Origin: Mesocentrotus franciscanus
Lineage: Eukaryota > Echinodermata > Echinoidea > Camarodonta > Strongylocentrotidae
Assembly: GCA_037976565.1 (NCBI GenBank)
Contig: CP137675.1
Location: 25,870,831-25,934,830 of the forward strand
DNA length: 64,000 nt
Direction: 5' to 3'
Each line of letters begins with the position of its first letter. Positions within the stretch are counted from its first letter, which is position 1. The notes below the pieces were generated by a model that saw nothing but the letters and a program-made list of their open reading frames with translations, was not told where the DNA came from and searched no databases. Both the position numbers and the translations under genes were made by a program. Below, in pieces: positions 11,923-24,186 of this stretch.

Positions 11923-12050
11923 CTATCGGGTGAGTGTAGACATCATTTTGGAAATATTCCTCTTCAGCTTGGACTCACGGTTTAGCTTTTGGGTGGAATC
12001 TCCTGTATTATGCACTGCTTTCAGATCCGGGTACATAGGCGCAAAGAATT
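11923..12050 (-). CDS. Terminal exon of an unknown gene inside the ACGTC element
   Basis: On the minus strand an acceptor (TTCATCCATTAG) opens a 128-nt exon reading EFFAPMYPDLKAVHNTG, then a lysine/arginine-rich end KLKRNISKMMSTLTR and a TAG stop. It joins in phase to the exon at 12,751-12,807. In copy B one extra C (near 19,661) breaks this frame, which looks like sequence error or an allele. The family is not recognised; it could be the C-terminus of the element's own protein or a captured host gene. Confidence 0.5.
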
Positions 12051-12450
12051 CTAATGGATGAAGAAAGCAAAAAGAAAGGAATACAATTAAGAAAAAACTG
12101 TTATATATTTTAAAACTGAAATGTAAACAATTAATTAAATAATGAATTCTGCCAGAAAATTACTGCTTGGTAAGATTTATCAGAAATAATTTCTCATTGC
12201 TCACAAACATAATGTAAACACTTCTTGGATTTTAAACTTTTGTTGGCAATGCAAAACGTGATTCAGGATTGTTTTTGTAAATTATCAATACAATTCTAGT
12301 TTGCTGATGAGGGTAGAATAAAAGCTCCTTGACCTATGCTGAAGGGGAAATAAAAATGTTTGAAACTCGCAAAATATGGTCGGTTATTGCAACATACCTG
12401 CAGGTTTTAGTGATCTGAAATTAATTGAATTATATATACCGGTATATATA

Positions 12451-12615
12451 GTCAAACCTGCTTTAGTGACCACCTGTCTACAAGGACCACATTTTTGTTT
12501 CCCTTGAAAATGGTTTCTCATTGAAAAATGTACTAAAGGAACCTGTCTACAAAGACCACCTGTCTACAAAGACCACTTTTTTGCCTTGGGCGGTCGCTAT
12601 AGACAGGTTTGACTG
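12451..12615. mobile_element. TA-flanked palindromic MITE (GTCAAACCTG ends)
   Basis: Ends GTCAAACCTG and CAGGTTTGAC flank internal direct copies of CTACAAAGACCAC, with TA-rich flanks. Relatives occur at 31,224-31,418 and as a fragment at 39,840-39,915. The TA target suggests a Tc1/mariner-driven family. Copy B holds the same insert at about 20,083-20,250. Confidence 0.75.
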
Positions 12616-12750
12616 TATATTTGAAACTACCGGTAAGGAAAATACGCCTTTCGAGTGAAATGATCAATTCTGTAGTGTCTAATTAGTCGGTGATCATGCA
12701 CAATATGACAAAAATGTACAAAAATAATACAAGTACATGTACACATTTAC

Positions 12751-12807
12751 CGATAATGGCTTCGACTTTTTCATGAGGCTGCTGATCCTTAAGGAACATC
12801 CAGAAGG
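12751..12807 (-). CDS. Penultimate exon of the unknown gene inside the ACGTC element
   Basis: A pyrimidine-rich acceptor (TACTTTCTCTCAG) and a donor (ATTATCG then GTAAATG) enclose 57 nt reading FWMFLKDQQPHEKVEAII. It ends in phase 1 and joins cleanly to the exon at 11,923-12,050. The same strand upstream (12,808-12,913) has another open stretch reading VDSKHIVATIDWIDVRR in a different frame, possibly a further exon. Confidence 0.45.
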
Positions 12808-13863
12808 CTGAGAGAAAGTAGCATTTTCTGCATGGTACGTCTCACGTCAATCCAATCTATTGTGGCCACAATGTGCTTTGAATCCACTGCTTTGACGAAA
12901 GATGTTAAAAAGATGCCTACAATTAATGAGAAAATAAATAACGTTAAAACAAAATGAATGGTTGATAATGTATGCATGTGCAACACATGTATAGGCCTAC
13001 TACAAACTTCTTTGTACAGCCTGTGGGGAAAGAATTTTGTTTACCATTTACGGGTGTAACCGATTATTTCCAGATAAAGGCTTGTGTTTACGGTAGCCTA
13101 TAGGAACACACCATGAATTGATTAGAATTTATACCATTAAAACAATTTATGGTAACACAAATTTGTGCACGTCTTCAAAGGTGAAGTTTTTTCTGATACA
13201 TTTGCTGTCTAAAGACTAAACTCTGTAGAAACGACTTGTTTAAGGTTATATGTATGTGACACAAGTCACAATGCTTTATTCCTCTGCGCATCGCACTCAC
13301 AAAGCTCAATTTCCAGACATCTGGGCCCAGTCTTATAAAAATTGCAATTAATTCAAATCATTTAGCTGCGCAAATAACCAATTCTTTTTATTTTTAAAAT
13401 AATAAAGCACTAAATTCTCAAAACTGACATTACTCACAGCAGATGTGAGGCAGGCGTACGGTAGGCGTACGGTATGCCATTGTATTGTGCAGCAGTTTGC
13501 CGTGAATCACGTGAGAAAGTGTATATTTTAAGCCTTCATTTTTAGGAAAATAATCCAAGATAAGAAAATTGACACGAAAGGGGTAAGAAACATAACTACT
13601 TTTAAATCATGACCATTATTTGAACAATTGATGAAGATTTAGTTGATTTTGGGTTATGTTTTAGTAGGGTATCTCCACGCCGTTAGGGTTAGGGTTTTAA
13701 AAAATGGATACGAAACTACACTAATAATAATAATTATATTTGCTTATATAGCGCCTAACACTTACTTTATCAGAAGTCTCTAAGTTACTTAGTAAGCTCT
13801 ACAATAATGCAACATAATTACCCTGGCTTTAGCAGAGCAGCTGTCACGTGCTCTGCATTTCAA

Positions 13864-14034
13864 GAATGAATTCCTACCAGGGCCCAGATACAAAGAGTTG
13901 ATATCAATCGTAACTTATTTGCGATTGATATCAATCGCAACCATGTACATAAGAGATAGGAGAATGCAAACTTGCGATTGATTGGAGGACTTACGATTGA
14001 TTTGGATCAATCGTAATCTTGTAAGACGGGGCCC
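13864..14034. mobile_element. Short palindromic MITE (GGGCCC ends)
   Basis: Inverted ends include GGGCCCAG and TACAAAGAGTT, with internal self-complementary GATTGATATCAATCG words. The copy-B version (about 21,521-21,683) keeps the ends more completely. A partial relative (GGGCCCAGTCTTATAA) lies near 13,323. Confidence 0.65.
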
Positions 14035-14180
14035 AGGTCCCCATTTACTTCACCTGGGTGGAGTGTGGCAAATGTAGATCAATGTCTTGCCAAAGGACAT
14101 TAGTGCCGCGGCGGGACTCGAACCGCGGACCAGTTGTGATCGACAGTCCGCGACGTGTCCACTGACCACGACACCTCTAC
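14035..14180 (-). mobile_element. tRNA-derived SINE
   Basis: The minus strand has a B-box-like element (reverse of GGGACTCGAACC) and the family words TCTTGCCAAAGGACATTAGTG. The same family occurs near 53,745-53,880, 54,150-54,285 and 55,945-56,105. The acceptor stem is absent, so this is not a tRNA gene. Confidence 0.7.
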
Positions 14181-15079
14181 ATCAATTACACTAGCGCCCA
14201 GAATTGTTTGCAGAGCAGACCCTATGGTCGGCTTCTGTTTCTAAGTCTAAAGAGAGGACCCTAATCAGACTAATCAGAATATCTAGACCTAGTCAGATTT
14301 TATTGAAACTTTCATCAGTTTGCTTCTCTTATTTTTCTACTTTCTTTTAGTTTGAGAGTAGACTAGATCTAGTTGTATATTCAGGTTGGATTTCCCTTAA
14401 AGTCATGTGTAGGCAAATGAATAAACTTTGCTTCAAATGATGCCCCAACCATGCATCCCATCAACAGGATCAAGATGTTACATAAAAATACATAGCATGG
14501 ACGTAGTACATACAGCACCAAGCTGCCTGCATTATGACACAATTATCAGTACACGGGACTACTTTTGTCAGCAGGTGTTGAAAGTCCGAGCTCACAATCA
14601 TTAGACATACATATTAAACATGCATGTCAACTTTTCAGAACAGAAAACAGTAACTATAGATTTATGTACATTTTGTAAATAAATTAGGTAATTCTAAGAC
14701 TTACCCATACTGTAGATTAGCAGGGGAAAACAGAGTACTGCACTGTACAATGGCAGCTGTATAACGGCCATTTACACTCCGATCAGCTCCCAATGCATAC
14801 TATATATACAGTACATATACACATTGTAATGTATTGTGTAGGCCTACGGCCTTGAGTATCACACACACAGCCTTTTTCAAATAGCGAGATTAGAGCATGT
14901 TTAGTCTTGATCGATATTGCAGACCTTTGCATGTCAAGATGGTGCACAATCTGATAATGACTAATGATTGGGGGCAAAGAAGTTCCCCATTTTCACCTCT
15001 GATAATTGCCCTATTTACTCAGTGACAAATGCTCATATTTGATCCTAATGGTTTCTTTTGGTTTCTACTGTTCTCTTTT

Positions 15080-16461
15080 TTTTTATAAAGACGTCAAATG
15101 ACGTAATAACGTCGTCCATACGACAAAAAATAATGACAAATAATAGTCTTTGAAAGACGTCATATGACATCGTCCACACGACAAAAATTATTACGGAAGA
15201 AAATAGACTTTTAAAGACGTCATAATAACGTCGTCCATACAACAAAAATTAATGACAATTAATATTCTTCGAAAGACGTCATAATTACGTCGTCCATACG
15301 ACAAAAATTCATTGGAAAGAATAGCCTTTTAAAGACGTCATAATGACGTCAAATTAACGTCGTCAATACGACAAAGATTATATTGGAAAGAATAGTCATT
15401 TAAAGACGCGTCATAATGATGTCGTAATAACGTCGTCCATACGACAAAAATTAATGACAAATAATAGTCTTCGCAAGCCGTCATAATTACGTCGTCTATA
15501 CGACAAAAATTATATTAGCAAAAAATAGTCTTTTAAAGACGTCAAAATGTTGTCGTAATGACGTCGTCAATATGACAAAAATTATCTTGGAAAAGTAGTC
15601 ATTTAAAGACGTCATAATGACTTCGTAATAACGTCGTCATTACGACATAAATTTTATTGGAAAAATAGTCTTTTAAAGACGTCATAATGTTGTCGTAATG
15701 ACGTCGTCAATACGACAAAAATTATCTTGGAAAAATAGTCTTTAAAAGTCGTCATAATGACGTCGTCAATACGACAAAAATTATCTTGGAAAATTAATCT
15801 TTTAAAGACGTCATAATGACGTCGTAATGACGTCGTCAATACGACAAAAATTATCTTGAAAAATAGTCTTTTAAAGACGTCATAATGACGTCGTAATGAC
15901 GTCGTCAATACGACAAAAATTATCTTAAAAATAGTCTTTTTAAGTCGTCATAATGACGTCGTCAATACGACAAAAATTATCTTGGAAAATATAGTCTTTA
16001 AAGACGTCATAATGACGTCGTAATGACGTCGTCAATACGACAAAAATTATCTTGAAAAAATAGTTTTTTTAAAGACGTCATAACGACGTCGTAATGACGT
16101 CGTCAATACGACACAAATTATATTGGAAAAAATAGTTTTTTTAAAGACGTCATAACGACGTCGTAATGACGTCGTCAATACGACACAAATTATCTTGGAA
16201 AAAATAGTCTTTTGAAGACGCCATAATGACGTCGTAATGACGTCGTCAATGCGACAAAAATTATCTTGGAAAAATAGTTTTTTTAAAGACGTCATAACGA
16301 CGTCGTAATGACGTCGTCAATACGACACAAATTATCTTGGAAAAATAGTCTTTTGAAGACGACATAATGACGTCGTTATGACGTCGTCCATACGACGTAC
16401 GACGTGTTTACCACTTTACGACCAATTTATGACGTCTTTAAGACGTCAGTCTGCTATCAGG
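15080..16461. repeat. Right ACGTC subterminal array (copy A)
   Basis: Units of about 65-90 bp carry AAAGACGTCATAATGACG, CGTCGTCAATACGAC and ATTATCTTGGAAAAATAG. Homogeneity rises towards the right end and decays inwards. Every frame through it gives repetitive peptides (LRRHYDVFKR and similar), which are artefacts of the repeat. Confidence 0.9.
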
Positions 16462-16536
16462 ATAGCAACCCTCTTCTTGTATTACGAATAGCGACCGTCT
16501 TCTTTGATTATGTATAGCGGTCCTTAGAATAATGAC
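16462..16536 (+). repeat. Continuation of the GAATAGCGACC minisatellite
   Basis: About three units (ATAGCAACCCTCTTC, GAATAGCGACCG and a TATAGCGGTCC variant) follow the right TIR. They end at GAATAATGACCC, close to the left edge motif at 3195 when reversed. Confidence 0.75.
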
Positions 16537-16838
16537 CCTAACTAAGTCCACTCCAAAAATAATTTGCTTTTAATAGATGCAGAAAAACAAGCAGAAATAG
16601 AGCAACAAACATTTGAGGGTGTCGAATAACTAATGAGGAAAAGTTATGATTTTTGTTTAAGTATGAAAACTATATCATATGGAACTTAGAAAATCACTAC
16701 ATATTGCCAATTTGTTTATCAGTTTGTGACGTCATTGCCTCACTATTTATCACTTACTTTGCTTTATATATTTTTTGTAATAATAATAATAATAATCTTT
16801 TAAAGTCCACTCCAAATTTTATTAAGTTAAACCGAAAA
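16537..16838. mobile_element. Left part of AAGTCCACTCC MITE (cut by gap)
   Basis: Begins AACTAAGTCCACTCC and matches the left inverted end of the MITEs at 24,187-25,225 and 61,948-62,716. The sequence runs into the N gap. Confidence 0.75.
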
Positions 16839-17338
16839 NNNNNNNNNNNNNNNNNNNNNNNNNNNNNNNNNNNNNNNNNNNNNNNNNNNNNNNNNNNNNN
16901 NNNNNNNNNNNNNNNNNNNNNNNNNNNNNNNNNNNNNNNNNNNNNNNNNNNNNNNNNNNNNNNNNNNNNNNNNNNNNNNNNNNNNNNNNNNNNNNNNNNN
17001 NNNNNNNNNNNNNNNNNNNNNNNNNNNNNNNNNNNNNNNNNNNNNNNNNNNNNNNNNNNNNNNNNNNNNNNNNNNNNNNNNNNNNNNNNNNNNNNNNNNN
17101 NNNNNNNNNNNNNNNNNNNNNNNNNNNNNNNNNNNNNNNNNNNNNNNNNNNNNNNNNNNNNNNNNNNNNNNNNNNNNNNNNNNNNNNNNNNNNNNNNNNN
17201 NNNNNNNNNNNNNNNNNNNNNNNNNNNNNNNNNNNNNNNNNNNNNNNNNNNNNNNNNNNNNNNNNNNNNNNNNNNNNNNNNNNNNNNNNNNNNNNNNNNN
17301 NNNNNNNNNNNNNNNNNNNNNNNNNNNNNNNNNNNNNN
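16839..17338. other. Assembly gap of exactly 500 N
   Basis: A round-number placeholder. Sequence on its right (from 17,339) restarts inside the element already read at 9692, so this is probably a failed contig overlap and not missing unique DNA. Confidence 0.98.
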
Positions 17339-18065
17339 CATTCTTATAAATATCATCAAAGATTTTGTTTGCGAATACAGAAGCTGAAGTATAAAAACAC
17401 AATTTTGATCAGATTAAACATTCCTGCCAGTACGACTGGCTCAATTGAGCAATTCAAGGTGACTGTGCAATAATGATGCAGAAGATATTTCCAACTTTAA
17501 GATAAAATAGCAAGCATGATGAAACAGTTTAGCACAAACAGATATATTCCATTGCTTATGTCACAACATTCATTTGGCAAGTTTGAAACTCCTGGGGGTA
17601 TTTTCACAAAGAATTAAAATTTAACTTAGATTCAATATAGGTAAGCCGTATTGTGTTTTCAAAATCACAGGTACAATCCAACAATTTTATACTTTTAACT
17701 ACCAAAAAATTCTCAAACCACAAAGATATTTATGGTTTTCTTAGAAGGCGCCACAGTGTGACACCCTTAAAGACATACATAGAAGTCAGCTCTCATGGGG
17801 AATTCGACCGTTCCGGTGTTTACCCAATAACAGGTGTTGTCAATCACCAGGGTTAGCCTTCAGTTTATGACCATTCGACCTTATGTAATGCTTTGCTTTT
17901 CCCTCACCCGATCCGGCGATCCGCTAGACTCTCCGAGAGATTAGGGTAATTCTTGACTGGCCTACGGGTTTGCTGTGTGCAGATTTGTACTCCCATTAAT
18001 GTTATTTCCACCAAGTCTGGTGTCAGCGAATTATGGCCTTCTGCACATGGAAACTGACGATCCAC

Positions 18066-18647
18066 TCACTTTAACAGTTGATTCTCCCAATAAATTTTGA
18101 ATTTTCCCAACCGTTTTCCATCGTTCGTTCGTACGAAGAATATCAAGGAGTACATCATGATAGGAAGATCCTTATTTATCCAACTGATTGTCTCATCATC
18201 GAGCTCTCGAAGTCCAGAAGCACCGTGGGGGATTTGTAGATAGGACAAGCATCGATGACATGATCCATAGTTTGGATCTCTCCACAGGCACAGTTTGGCG
18301 ATGGATCAGCTCCAATTTTATGCAGGAAGTATTGTGTACGGCCAACTCAATTCTGATCGGTTGAGGTTGACCCAGCTTTTCTTGAGAGGTCGCTGCCACT
18401 TGGTTTGCACAGGGCTCTGGGATGAACTCCTTCAAGTTGGTAGTAGACGAATTCCACTGGTCTGACCAGCGTTTTGCTTTCCAGGTGGGTAAGGTGGAGG
18501 GGCTTCTCAAACGCGGCAGCTCAGCAGCCTGTGTTGCAAAGTGTCTTCTAGGGAGACGCTGTCCTTCAAAGGCAGAGGGGCAGGAACAAGGCATTTATCT
18601 CTGTCATGCTTTTGGGCAAGCTTAGTGTACTGCGCATCTCGTCTGAG
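18066..18647 (-). pseudogene. LINE-derived reverse-transcriptase C-terminal exon (copy B)
   Basis: Counterpart of 10,436-11,013. The end is open here, reading IPHGASGLRELDDETISWI and on to a stop at 18,066, while the CACG...CP motif region is split between frames. The acceptor TTATTTTCAG precedes 18,647. Confidence 0.65.
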
Positions 18648-21600
18648 CTGAAAATAAGATATAAACAGGCCTTTAAAAACTTTCAACACTTAAATGTTTG
18701 GAAAAGGTATATAGAGCCAATTCTTTGCTTTGTGATGATTTACATTCACCTAAAATTAAATTAAATTATAATAATATAATTGGGAGAATTAAGGAATTGA
18801 CCACATCAGTTTTTCCCAATTGTTATCATTAATAATGGTCTTTTTCACTGAACTTTCATATTATCTTTAATTGTACATCTAACATTGAAGTCAATACCTT
18901 AGCACCATTATCTCTCATCTGAACAATGTAACTAAGTCCCTTTATGGCTCGTTCAGATATGATGCTGCAAAACATTCAAAACCGCAGAGTATTTTTTAAT
19001 GTTGACATAAAGTTCAATATGCTTTACATTTCTGTATATTATAAAACAAAGCTCACTGAATACGCGCAGTCCAAAACATACTTCACTTTACACATAAACC
19101 AAATCTGCATCATTTTTTAAAATTTGTTGGCGGTTCACGTGCCGTACCTGAGCAAGTCTTAATTGCTTAAGAATGGAATCGATTTGTATTGCATTTACCT
19201 CACTCAATTTTTCTCTATTACCAACTTATATCATACACAGGTTTTAGGAACCGATACAAAGGGGTGGGGGTGAGCATGAGACAGAGCATATCAAGTGTAC
19301 GACATAAGTATATGAAACAGGTCAACTTCATAAATAGTAATTACAAATATACGCAAAATACTGATTTTTTTTACCCAAATCATTATGTCAGTTTGTAAAC
19401 CCTGTAATTCGTTAAAATTGCAAGTGACATGATTCAGTTCTACAGCTTTGCCATTCAGGTTTGTGGCTACACCTCACCCTCCCCATCCCCTCCCCCAATC
19501 TCTCTCTATAATCAATGGAGGGAAAAATAACCTGAAATATTTCTTGCAGTTATGCTATCGGGTGAGTGTAGACATCATTTTGGAAATATTCCTCTTCAGC
19601 TTGGACTCACGGTTTAGCTTTTGGGTGGAATCTCCTGTATTATGCACTGCTTTCAGATCCCGGGTACATAGGCGCAAAGAATTCTAATGGATGAAGAAAG
19701 CAAAAAGAAAGGAATACAATTAAGAAAAAACTGTTATATATTTTAAAACTGAAATGTAAACAATTAATTAAATAATGAATTCTGCCAGAAAATTACTGCT
19801 TGGTAAGATTTATCAGAAATAATTTCTCATTGCTCACAAACATAATGTAAACACACCTTTGGATTTTAAACTTTGGTGGCAATGCAAAACGTGATTCAGG
19901 ATTGTTTTTGTAAATTATCAATACAATTCTAGTTTGCTGATGAGGGTAGAATAAAAGCTCCTTGACCTATGCTGAAGGGGAAATAAAAATGTTTGAAACT
20001 CGCAAAATATGGTCGGTTATTGCAACATACCTGCAGGTTTTAGTGATCTGAAATTAATTGAATTATATATACCGGTATATATAGTCAAACCTGCTTTAGT
20101 GACCACCTGTCTACAAGGACCACATTTTTGTTTCCCTTGAAAATGGTTTCTCATTGAAAAATGTACTAAAGGAACCTGTCTACAAAGACCACCTGTCTAC
20201 AAAGACCACTTTTTGTGTTTCCTTGGGCGGTCGCTATAGACAGGTTTGACTGTATATTTGAAACTACCGGTAAGGAAAATACGCCTTCGAGTGAAATGAT
20301 CAATTCTGTAGTGTCTAATTAGTCGGTGATCATGCACAATATGACAAAAATGTACAAAAATAATACAAGTACATGTACACATTTACCGATAATGGCTTCG
20401 ACTTTTTCATGAGGCTGCTGATCCTTAAGGAACATCCAGAAGGCTGAGAGAAAGTAGCATTTTCTGCATGGTACGTCTCACGTCAATCCAATCTATTGTG
20501 GCCACAATGTGCTTTGAATCCACTGCTTTGACGAAAGATGTTAAAAGATGCCTACAATTAATGAGAAAATAAATAACGTTAAAACAAAATGAATGGTTGA
20601 TAATGTATGCATGTGCAACACATGTATAGGCCTACTACAAACTTCTTTGTACAGCCTGTGGGGAAAGAATTTTGTTTACCATTTACGGGTGTAACCGATT
20701 ATTTCCAGATAAAGGCTTGTGTTTACGGTAGCCTATAGGAACACACCATGAATTGATTAGAATTTATACCATTAAAACAATTTATGGTAACACAAATTTG
20801 TGCACGTCTTCAAAGGTGAAGTTTTTTCTGATACATTTGCTGTCTAAAGACTAAACTCTGTAGAAACGACTTGTTTAAGGTTATATGTATGTGACACAAG
20901 TCACAATGCTTTATTCCTCTGCGCATCGCACTCACAAAGCTCAATTTCCAGACATCTGGGCCCAGTCTTATAAAAATTGCAATTAATTCAAATCATTTAG
21001 CTGCGCAAATAACCAATTCTTTTTTATTTTTAAAATAATAAAGCACTAAATTCTCAAAACTGACATTACTCACAGCAGATGTGAGGCAGGCGTACGGTAG
21101 GCGTACGGTATGCCATTGTATTGTGCAGCAGTTTGCCGTGAATCACGTGAGAAAGTGTATATTTTAAGCCTTCATTTTTAGGAAAATAATCCAAAAAAAG
21201 ATAAGAAAATTGACACGAAAGGGGTAAGAAACATAACTACTTTTAAATCATGACCATTATTTGAACAATTGATGAAGATTTAGTTGATTTTGGGTTATGT
21301 TTTAGTAGGGTATCTCCACGCCGTTAGGGTTAGGGTTTTAAAAAATGGATACGAAACTACACTAATAATAATAATTATATTTGCTTATATAGCGCCTAAC
21401 ACTTACTTTATCAGAAGTCTCTAAGTTACTTAGTAAGCTCTACAATAATGCAACATAATTACCCTGGCTTTAGCAGAGCAGCTGTCACGTGCTCTGCATT
21501 TCAAGGAATGAATTCCTACCAGGGCCCAGATTACAAAGAGTTGATATCAATCGTAACTTATTTGCGATTGATATCAATCGCAACCATGTACATAAGAGAT

Positions 21601-21680
21601 AGGAGAATGCAAACTTGCGATTGATTGGAGGACTTACGATTGATTTGGATCAATCGTAACTCTTTGTAAGACGGGGCCCA

Positions 21681-21836
21681 GGTCCCCATTTACTTCACCT
21701 GGGTGGAGTGTGGCAAATGTAGATCAATGTCTTGCCAAAGGACATTAGTGCCGCGCGGGACTCGAACCGCGGACCAGTTGTGATCGACAGTCCGGCGACG
21801 TGTCCACTCGACCACGACACCTCTACATCAATTACA
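21681..21836 (-). mobile_element. tRNA-derived SINE (copy B of 14,035)
   Basis: Same sequence as copy A with small indels; the B-box-like GGGACTCGAACC (as seen on the plus strand) is retained. Confidence 0.65.
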
Positions 21837-22724
21837 CTAGCGCCCAGAATTGTTTGCAGAGCAGACCCTATGGTCGGCTTCTGTTTCTAAGTCTAAAGAG
21901 AGGAGCCGACCCTACCCAAATCAGACTAATCAGAATTTATTGAAACTTTCATCAGTTTGCTTCTCTTATTTTTCTACTTTCTTTTAGTTTGAGAGTAGAC
22001 TAGATCTAGTTGTATATTCAGGTTGGATTTCCCTTTAAAGTCATGTGTAGGCAAATGAATAAACTTTGCTTCAAATGATGCCCCAACCATGCATCCCATC
22101 AACAGGATCAAGATGTTACATAAAAATACAGCATGGACGTAGTAGTACATACAGCACCAAGCTGCCTGCATTATGACACAATTATCAGTACACGGGACTA
22201 CTTTTGTCAGCAGGTGTTGAAAGTCCGAGCTCACAATCATTAGACATACATATTAAACATGCATGTCAACTTTTCAGAACAGAAAACAGTAACTATAGAT
22301 TTATGTACATTTTGTAAATAAATTAGGTAATTCTAAGACTTACCCATACTGTAGATTAGCAGGGGAAAACAGAGTACTGCACTGTACAATGGCAGCTGTA
22401 TAACGGCCATTTACACTCCGATCAGCTCCCAATGCATACTATATATACAGTACATATACACATTGTAATGTATTGTGTAGGCCTACGGCCTTGAGTATCA
22501 CACACACAGCCTTTTTCAAATAGCGAGATTAGAGCATGTTTAGTCTTGATCGATATTGCAGACCTTTGCATGTCAAGATGGTGCACAATCTGATAATGAC
22601 TAATGATTGGGGGTAAAGAAGTTCCCCATTTTCACCTCTGATAATTGCCCTATTTACTCAGTGACAAATGCTCATATTTGATCCTAATGGTTTCTTTTGG
22701 TTTCTACTGTTCTCTTTTTTTATA

Positions 22725-24104
22725 AAGACGTCAAATGACGTAATAACGTCGTCCATACGACCAAAAAATAATGACAAATAATAGTCTTTGAAAGACGTCA
22801 TATGACATCGTCCACACGACAAAAATTATTACGGAAGAAAATAGACTTTTAAAGACGTCATAATAACGTCGTCCATACAACAAAAATTAATGACAATTAA
22901 TATTCTTCGAAAGACGTCATAATTACGTCGTCCATACGACAAAAATTCATTGGAAAGAATAGCCTTTTAAAGACGTCATAATGACGTCAAATTAACGTCG
23001 TCAATACGACAAAGATTATATTGGAAAGAATAGTCATTTAAAGACGCGTCATAATGATGTCGTAATAACGTCGTCCATACGACAAAAATTAATGACAAAT
23101 AATAGTCTTCGCAAGCCGTCATAATTACGTCGTCTATACGACAAAAATTATATTAGCAAAAAATAGTCTTTTAAAGACGTCAAAATGTTGTCGTAATGAC
23201 GTCGTCAATATGACAAAAATTATCTTGGAAAAAGTAGTCATTTAAAGACGTCATAATGACTTCGTAATAACGTCGTCATTACGACATAAATTTTATTGGA
23301 AAAATAGTCTTTTAAAGACGTCATAATGTTGTCGTAATGACGTCGTCAATACGACAAAAATTATCTTAGAAAAATAGTCTTTTTAAGTCGTCATAATGAC
23401 GTCGTCAATACGACAAAAATTATCTTGGAAAATATAGTCTTTTAAAGACGTCAAAATGTTGTCGTAATGACGTCGTCAATACGACAAAAATTATCTTGAA
23501 AAAATAGTTTTTTTAAAGACGTCATAACGACGTCGTAATGACGTCGTCAATACGACAAAAATTATCTTAGAAAAATAGTCTTTTTAAGTCGTCATAATGA
23601 CGTCGTCAATACGACAAAAATTATCTTGGAAAATATAGTCTTTTAAAGACGTCAAAATGTTGTCGTAATGACGTCGTCAATACGACAAAAATTATCTTGA
23701 AAAATAGTTTTTTTAAAGACGTCATAACGACGTCGTAATGACGTCGTCAATACGACACAAATTATATTGGAAAAAATAGTTTTTTTAAAGACGTCATAAC
23801 GACGTCGTAATGACGTCGTCAATACGACACAAATTATCTTGGAAAAATAGTCTTTTGAAGACGCCATAATGACGTCGTAATGACGTCGTCAATGCGACAA
23901 AATTATCTTGGAAAAATAGTTTTTTAAAGACGTCATAACGACGTCGTAATGACGTCGTCAATACGACACAAATTATCTTGGAAAAAATAGTCTTTTGAAG
24001 ACGACATAATGACGTCGTTATGACGTCGTCCATACGACGTACGACGTGTTTACCACTTTACGACCAATTTATGACGTCTTTAAGACGTCAGTCTGCTATC
24101 AGGG
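22725..24104. repeat. Right ACGTC subterminal array (copy B), ending in the TIR
   Basis: Counterpart of 15,080-16,461. Several units near 23,360-23,700 are rearranged relative to copy A, as expected for alleles of a tandem array. The terminal GCTATCAGGG keeps three Gs where copy A has two. Confidence 0.9.
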
Positions 24105-24186
24105 ATAGCAACCCTCTTCTTGTATTACGAATAGCGACCGTCTTCTTTGATTATGTATAGCGGTCCTTAGGAATAATGACCCTTAA

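Larger units (their letters stand above)
7444..16461. mobile_element. ~9-kb DNA transposon-like element with 35-bp TIRs and ACGTC subterminal arrays (copy A)
   Basis: The left end (7444-7478) and the reverse complement of the right end (about 16,427-16,461) agree at about 33 of 35 positions, starting CCCTGATAGCAGA and running into GACGTCTTAAAGACGTC. Behind each end is a kilobase array packed with ACGTC/GACGTC words. The interior (8.5-15.05 kb) has inverted repeats, minus-strand candidate exons, a LINE-derived exon, a SINE and MITEs. No transposase domain is recognisable, so superfamily is open; a KDZ-type (Zisupton-like) element is one possibility. The element is flanked on both sides by the same minisatellite. 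Confidence 0.75.

Noticed and set aside
14100..14170. A tRNA gene with a GGACTCGAACC B box
   Set aside because: The A box and stems are not formed, and the same sequence recurs as a SINE at three other places in the window.
15045..16295. Open frames with repeated LRRHYDVFKRLFF-type peptides
   Set aside because: They are translations of the ACGTC tandem array; unit lengths drift out of frame and the peptide follows the repeat, not a protein.
16653..17402. Long open frames on both strands across the gap
   Set aside because: They consist mostly of N-coded residues through the 500-N gap and have no meaning.
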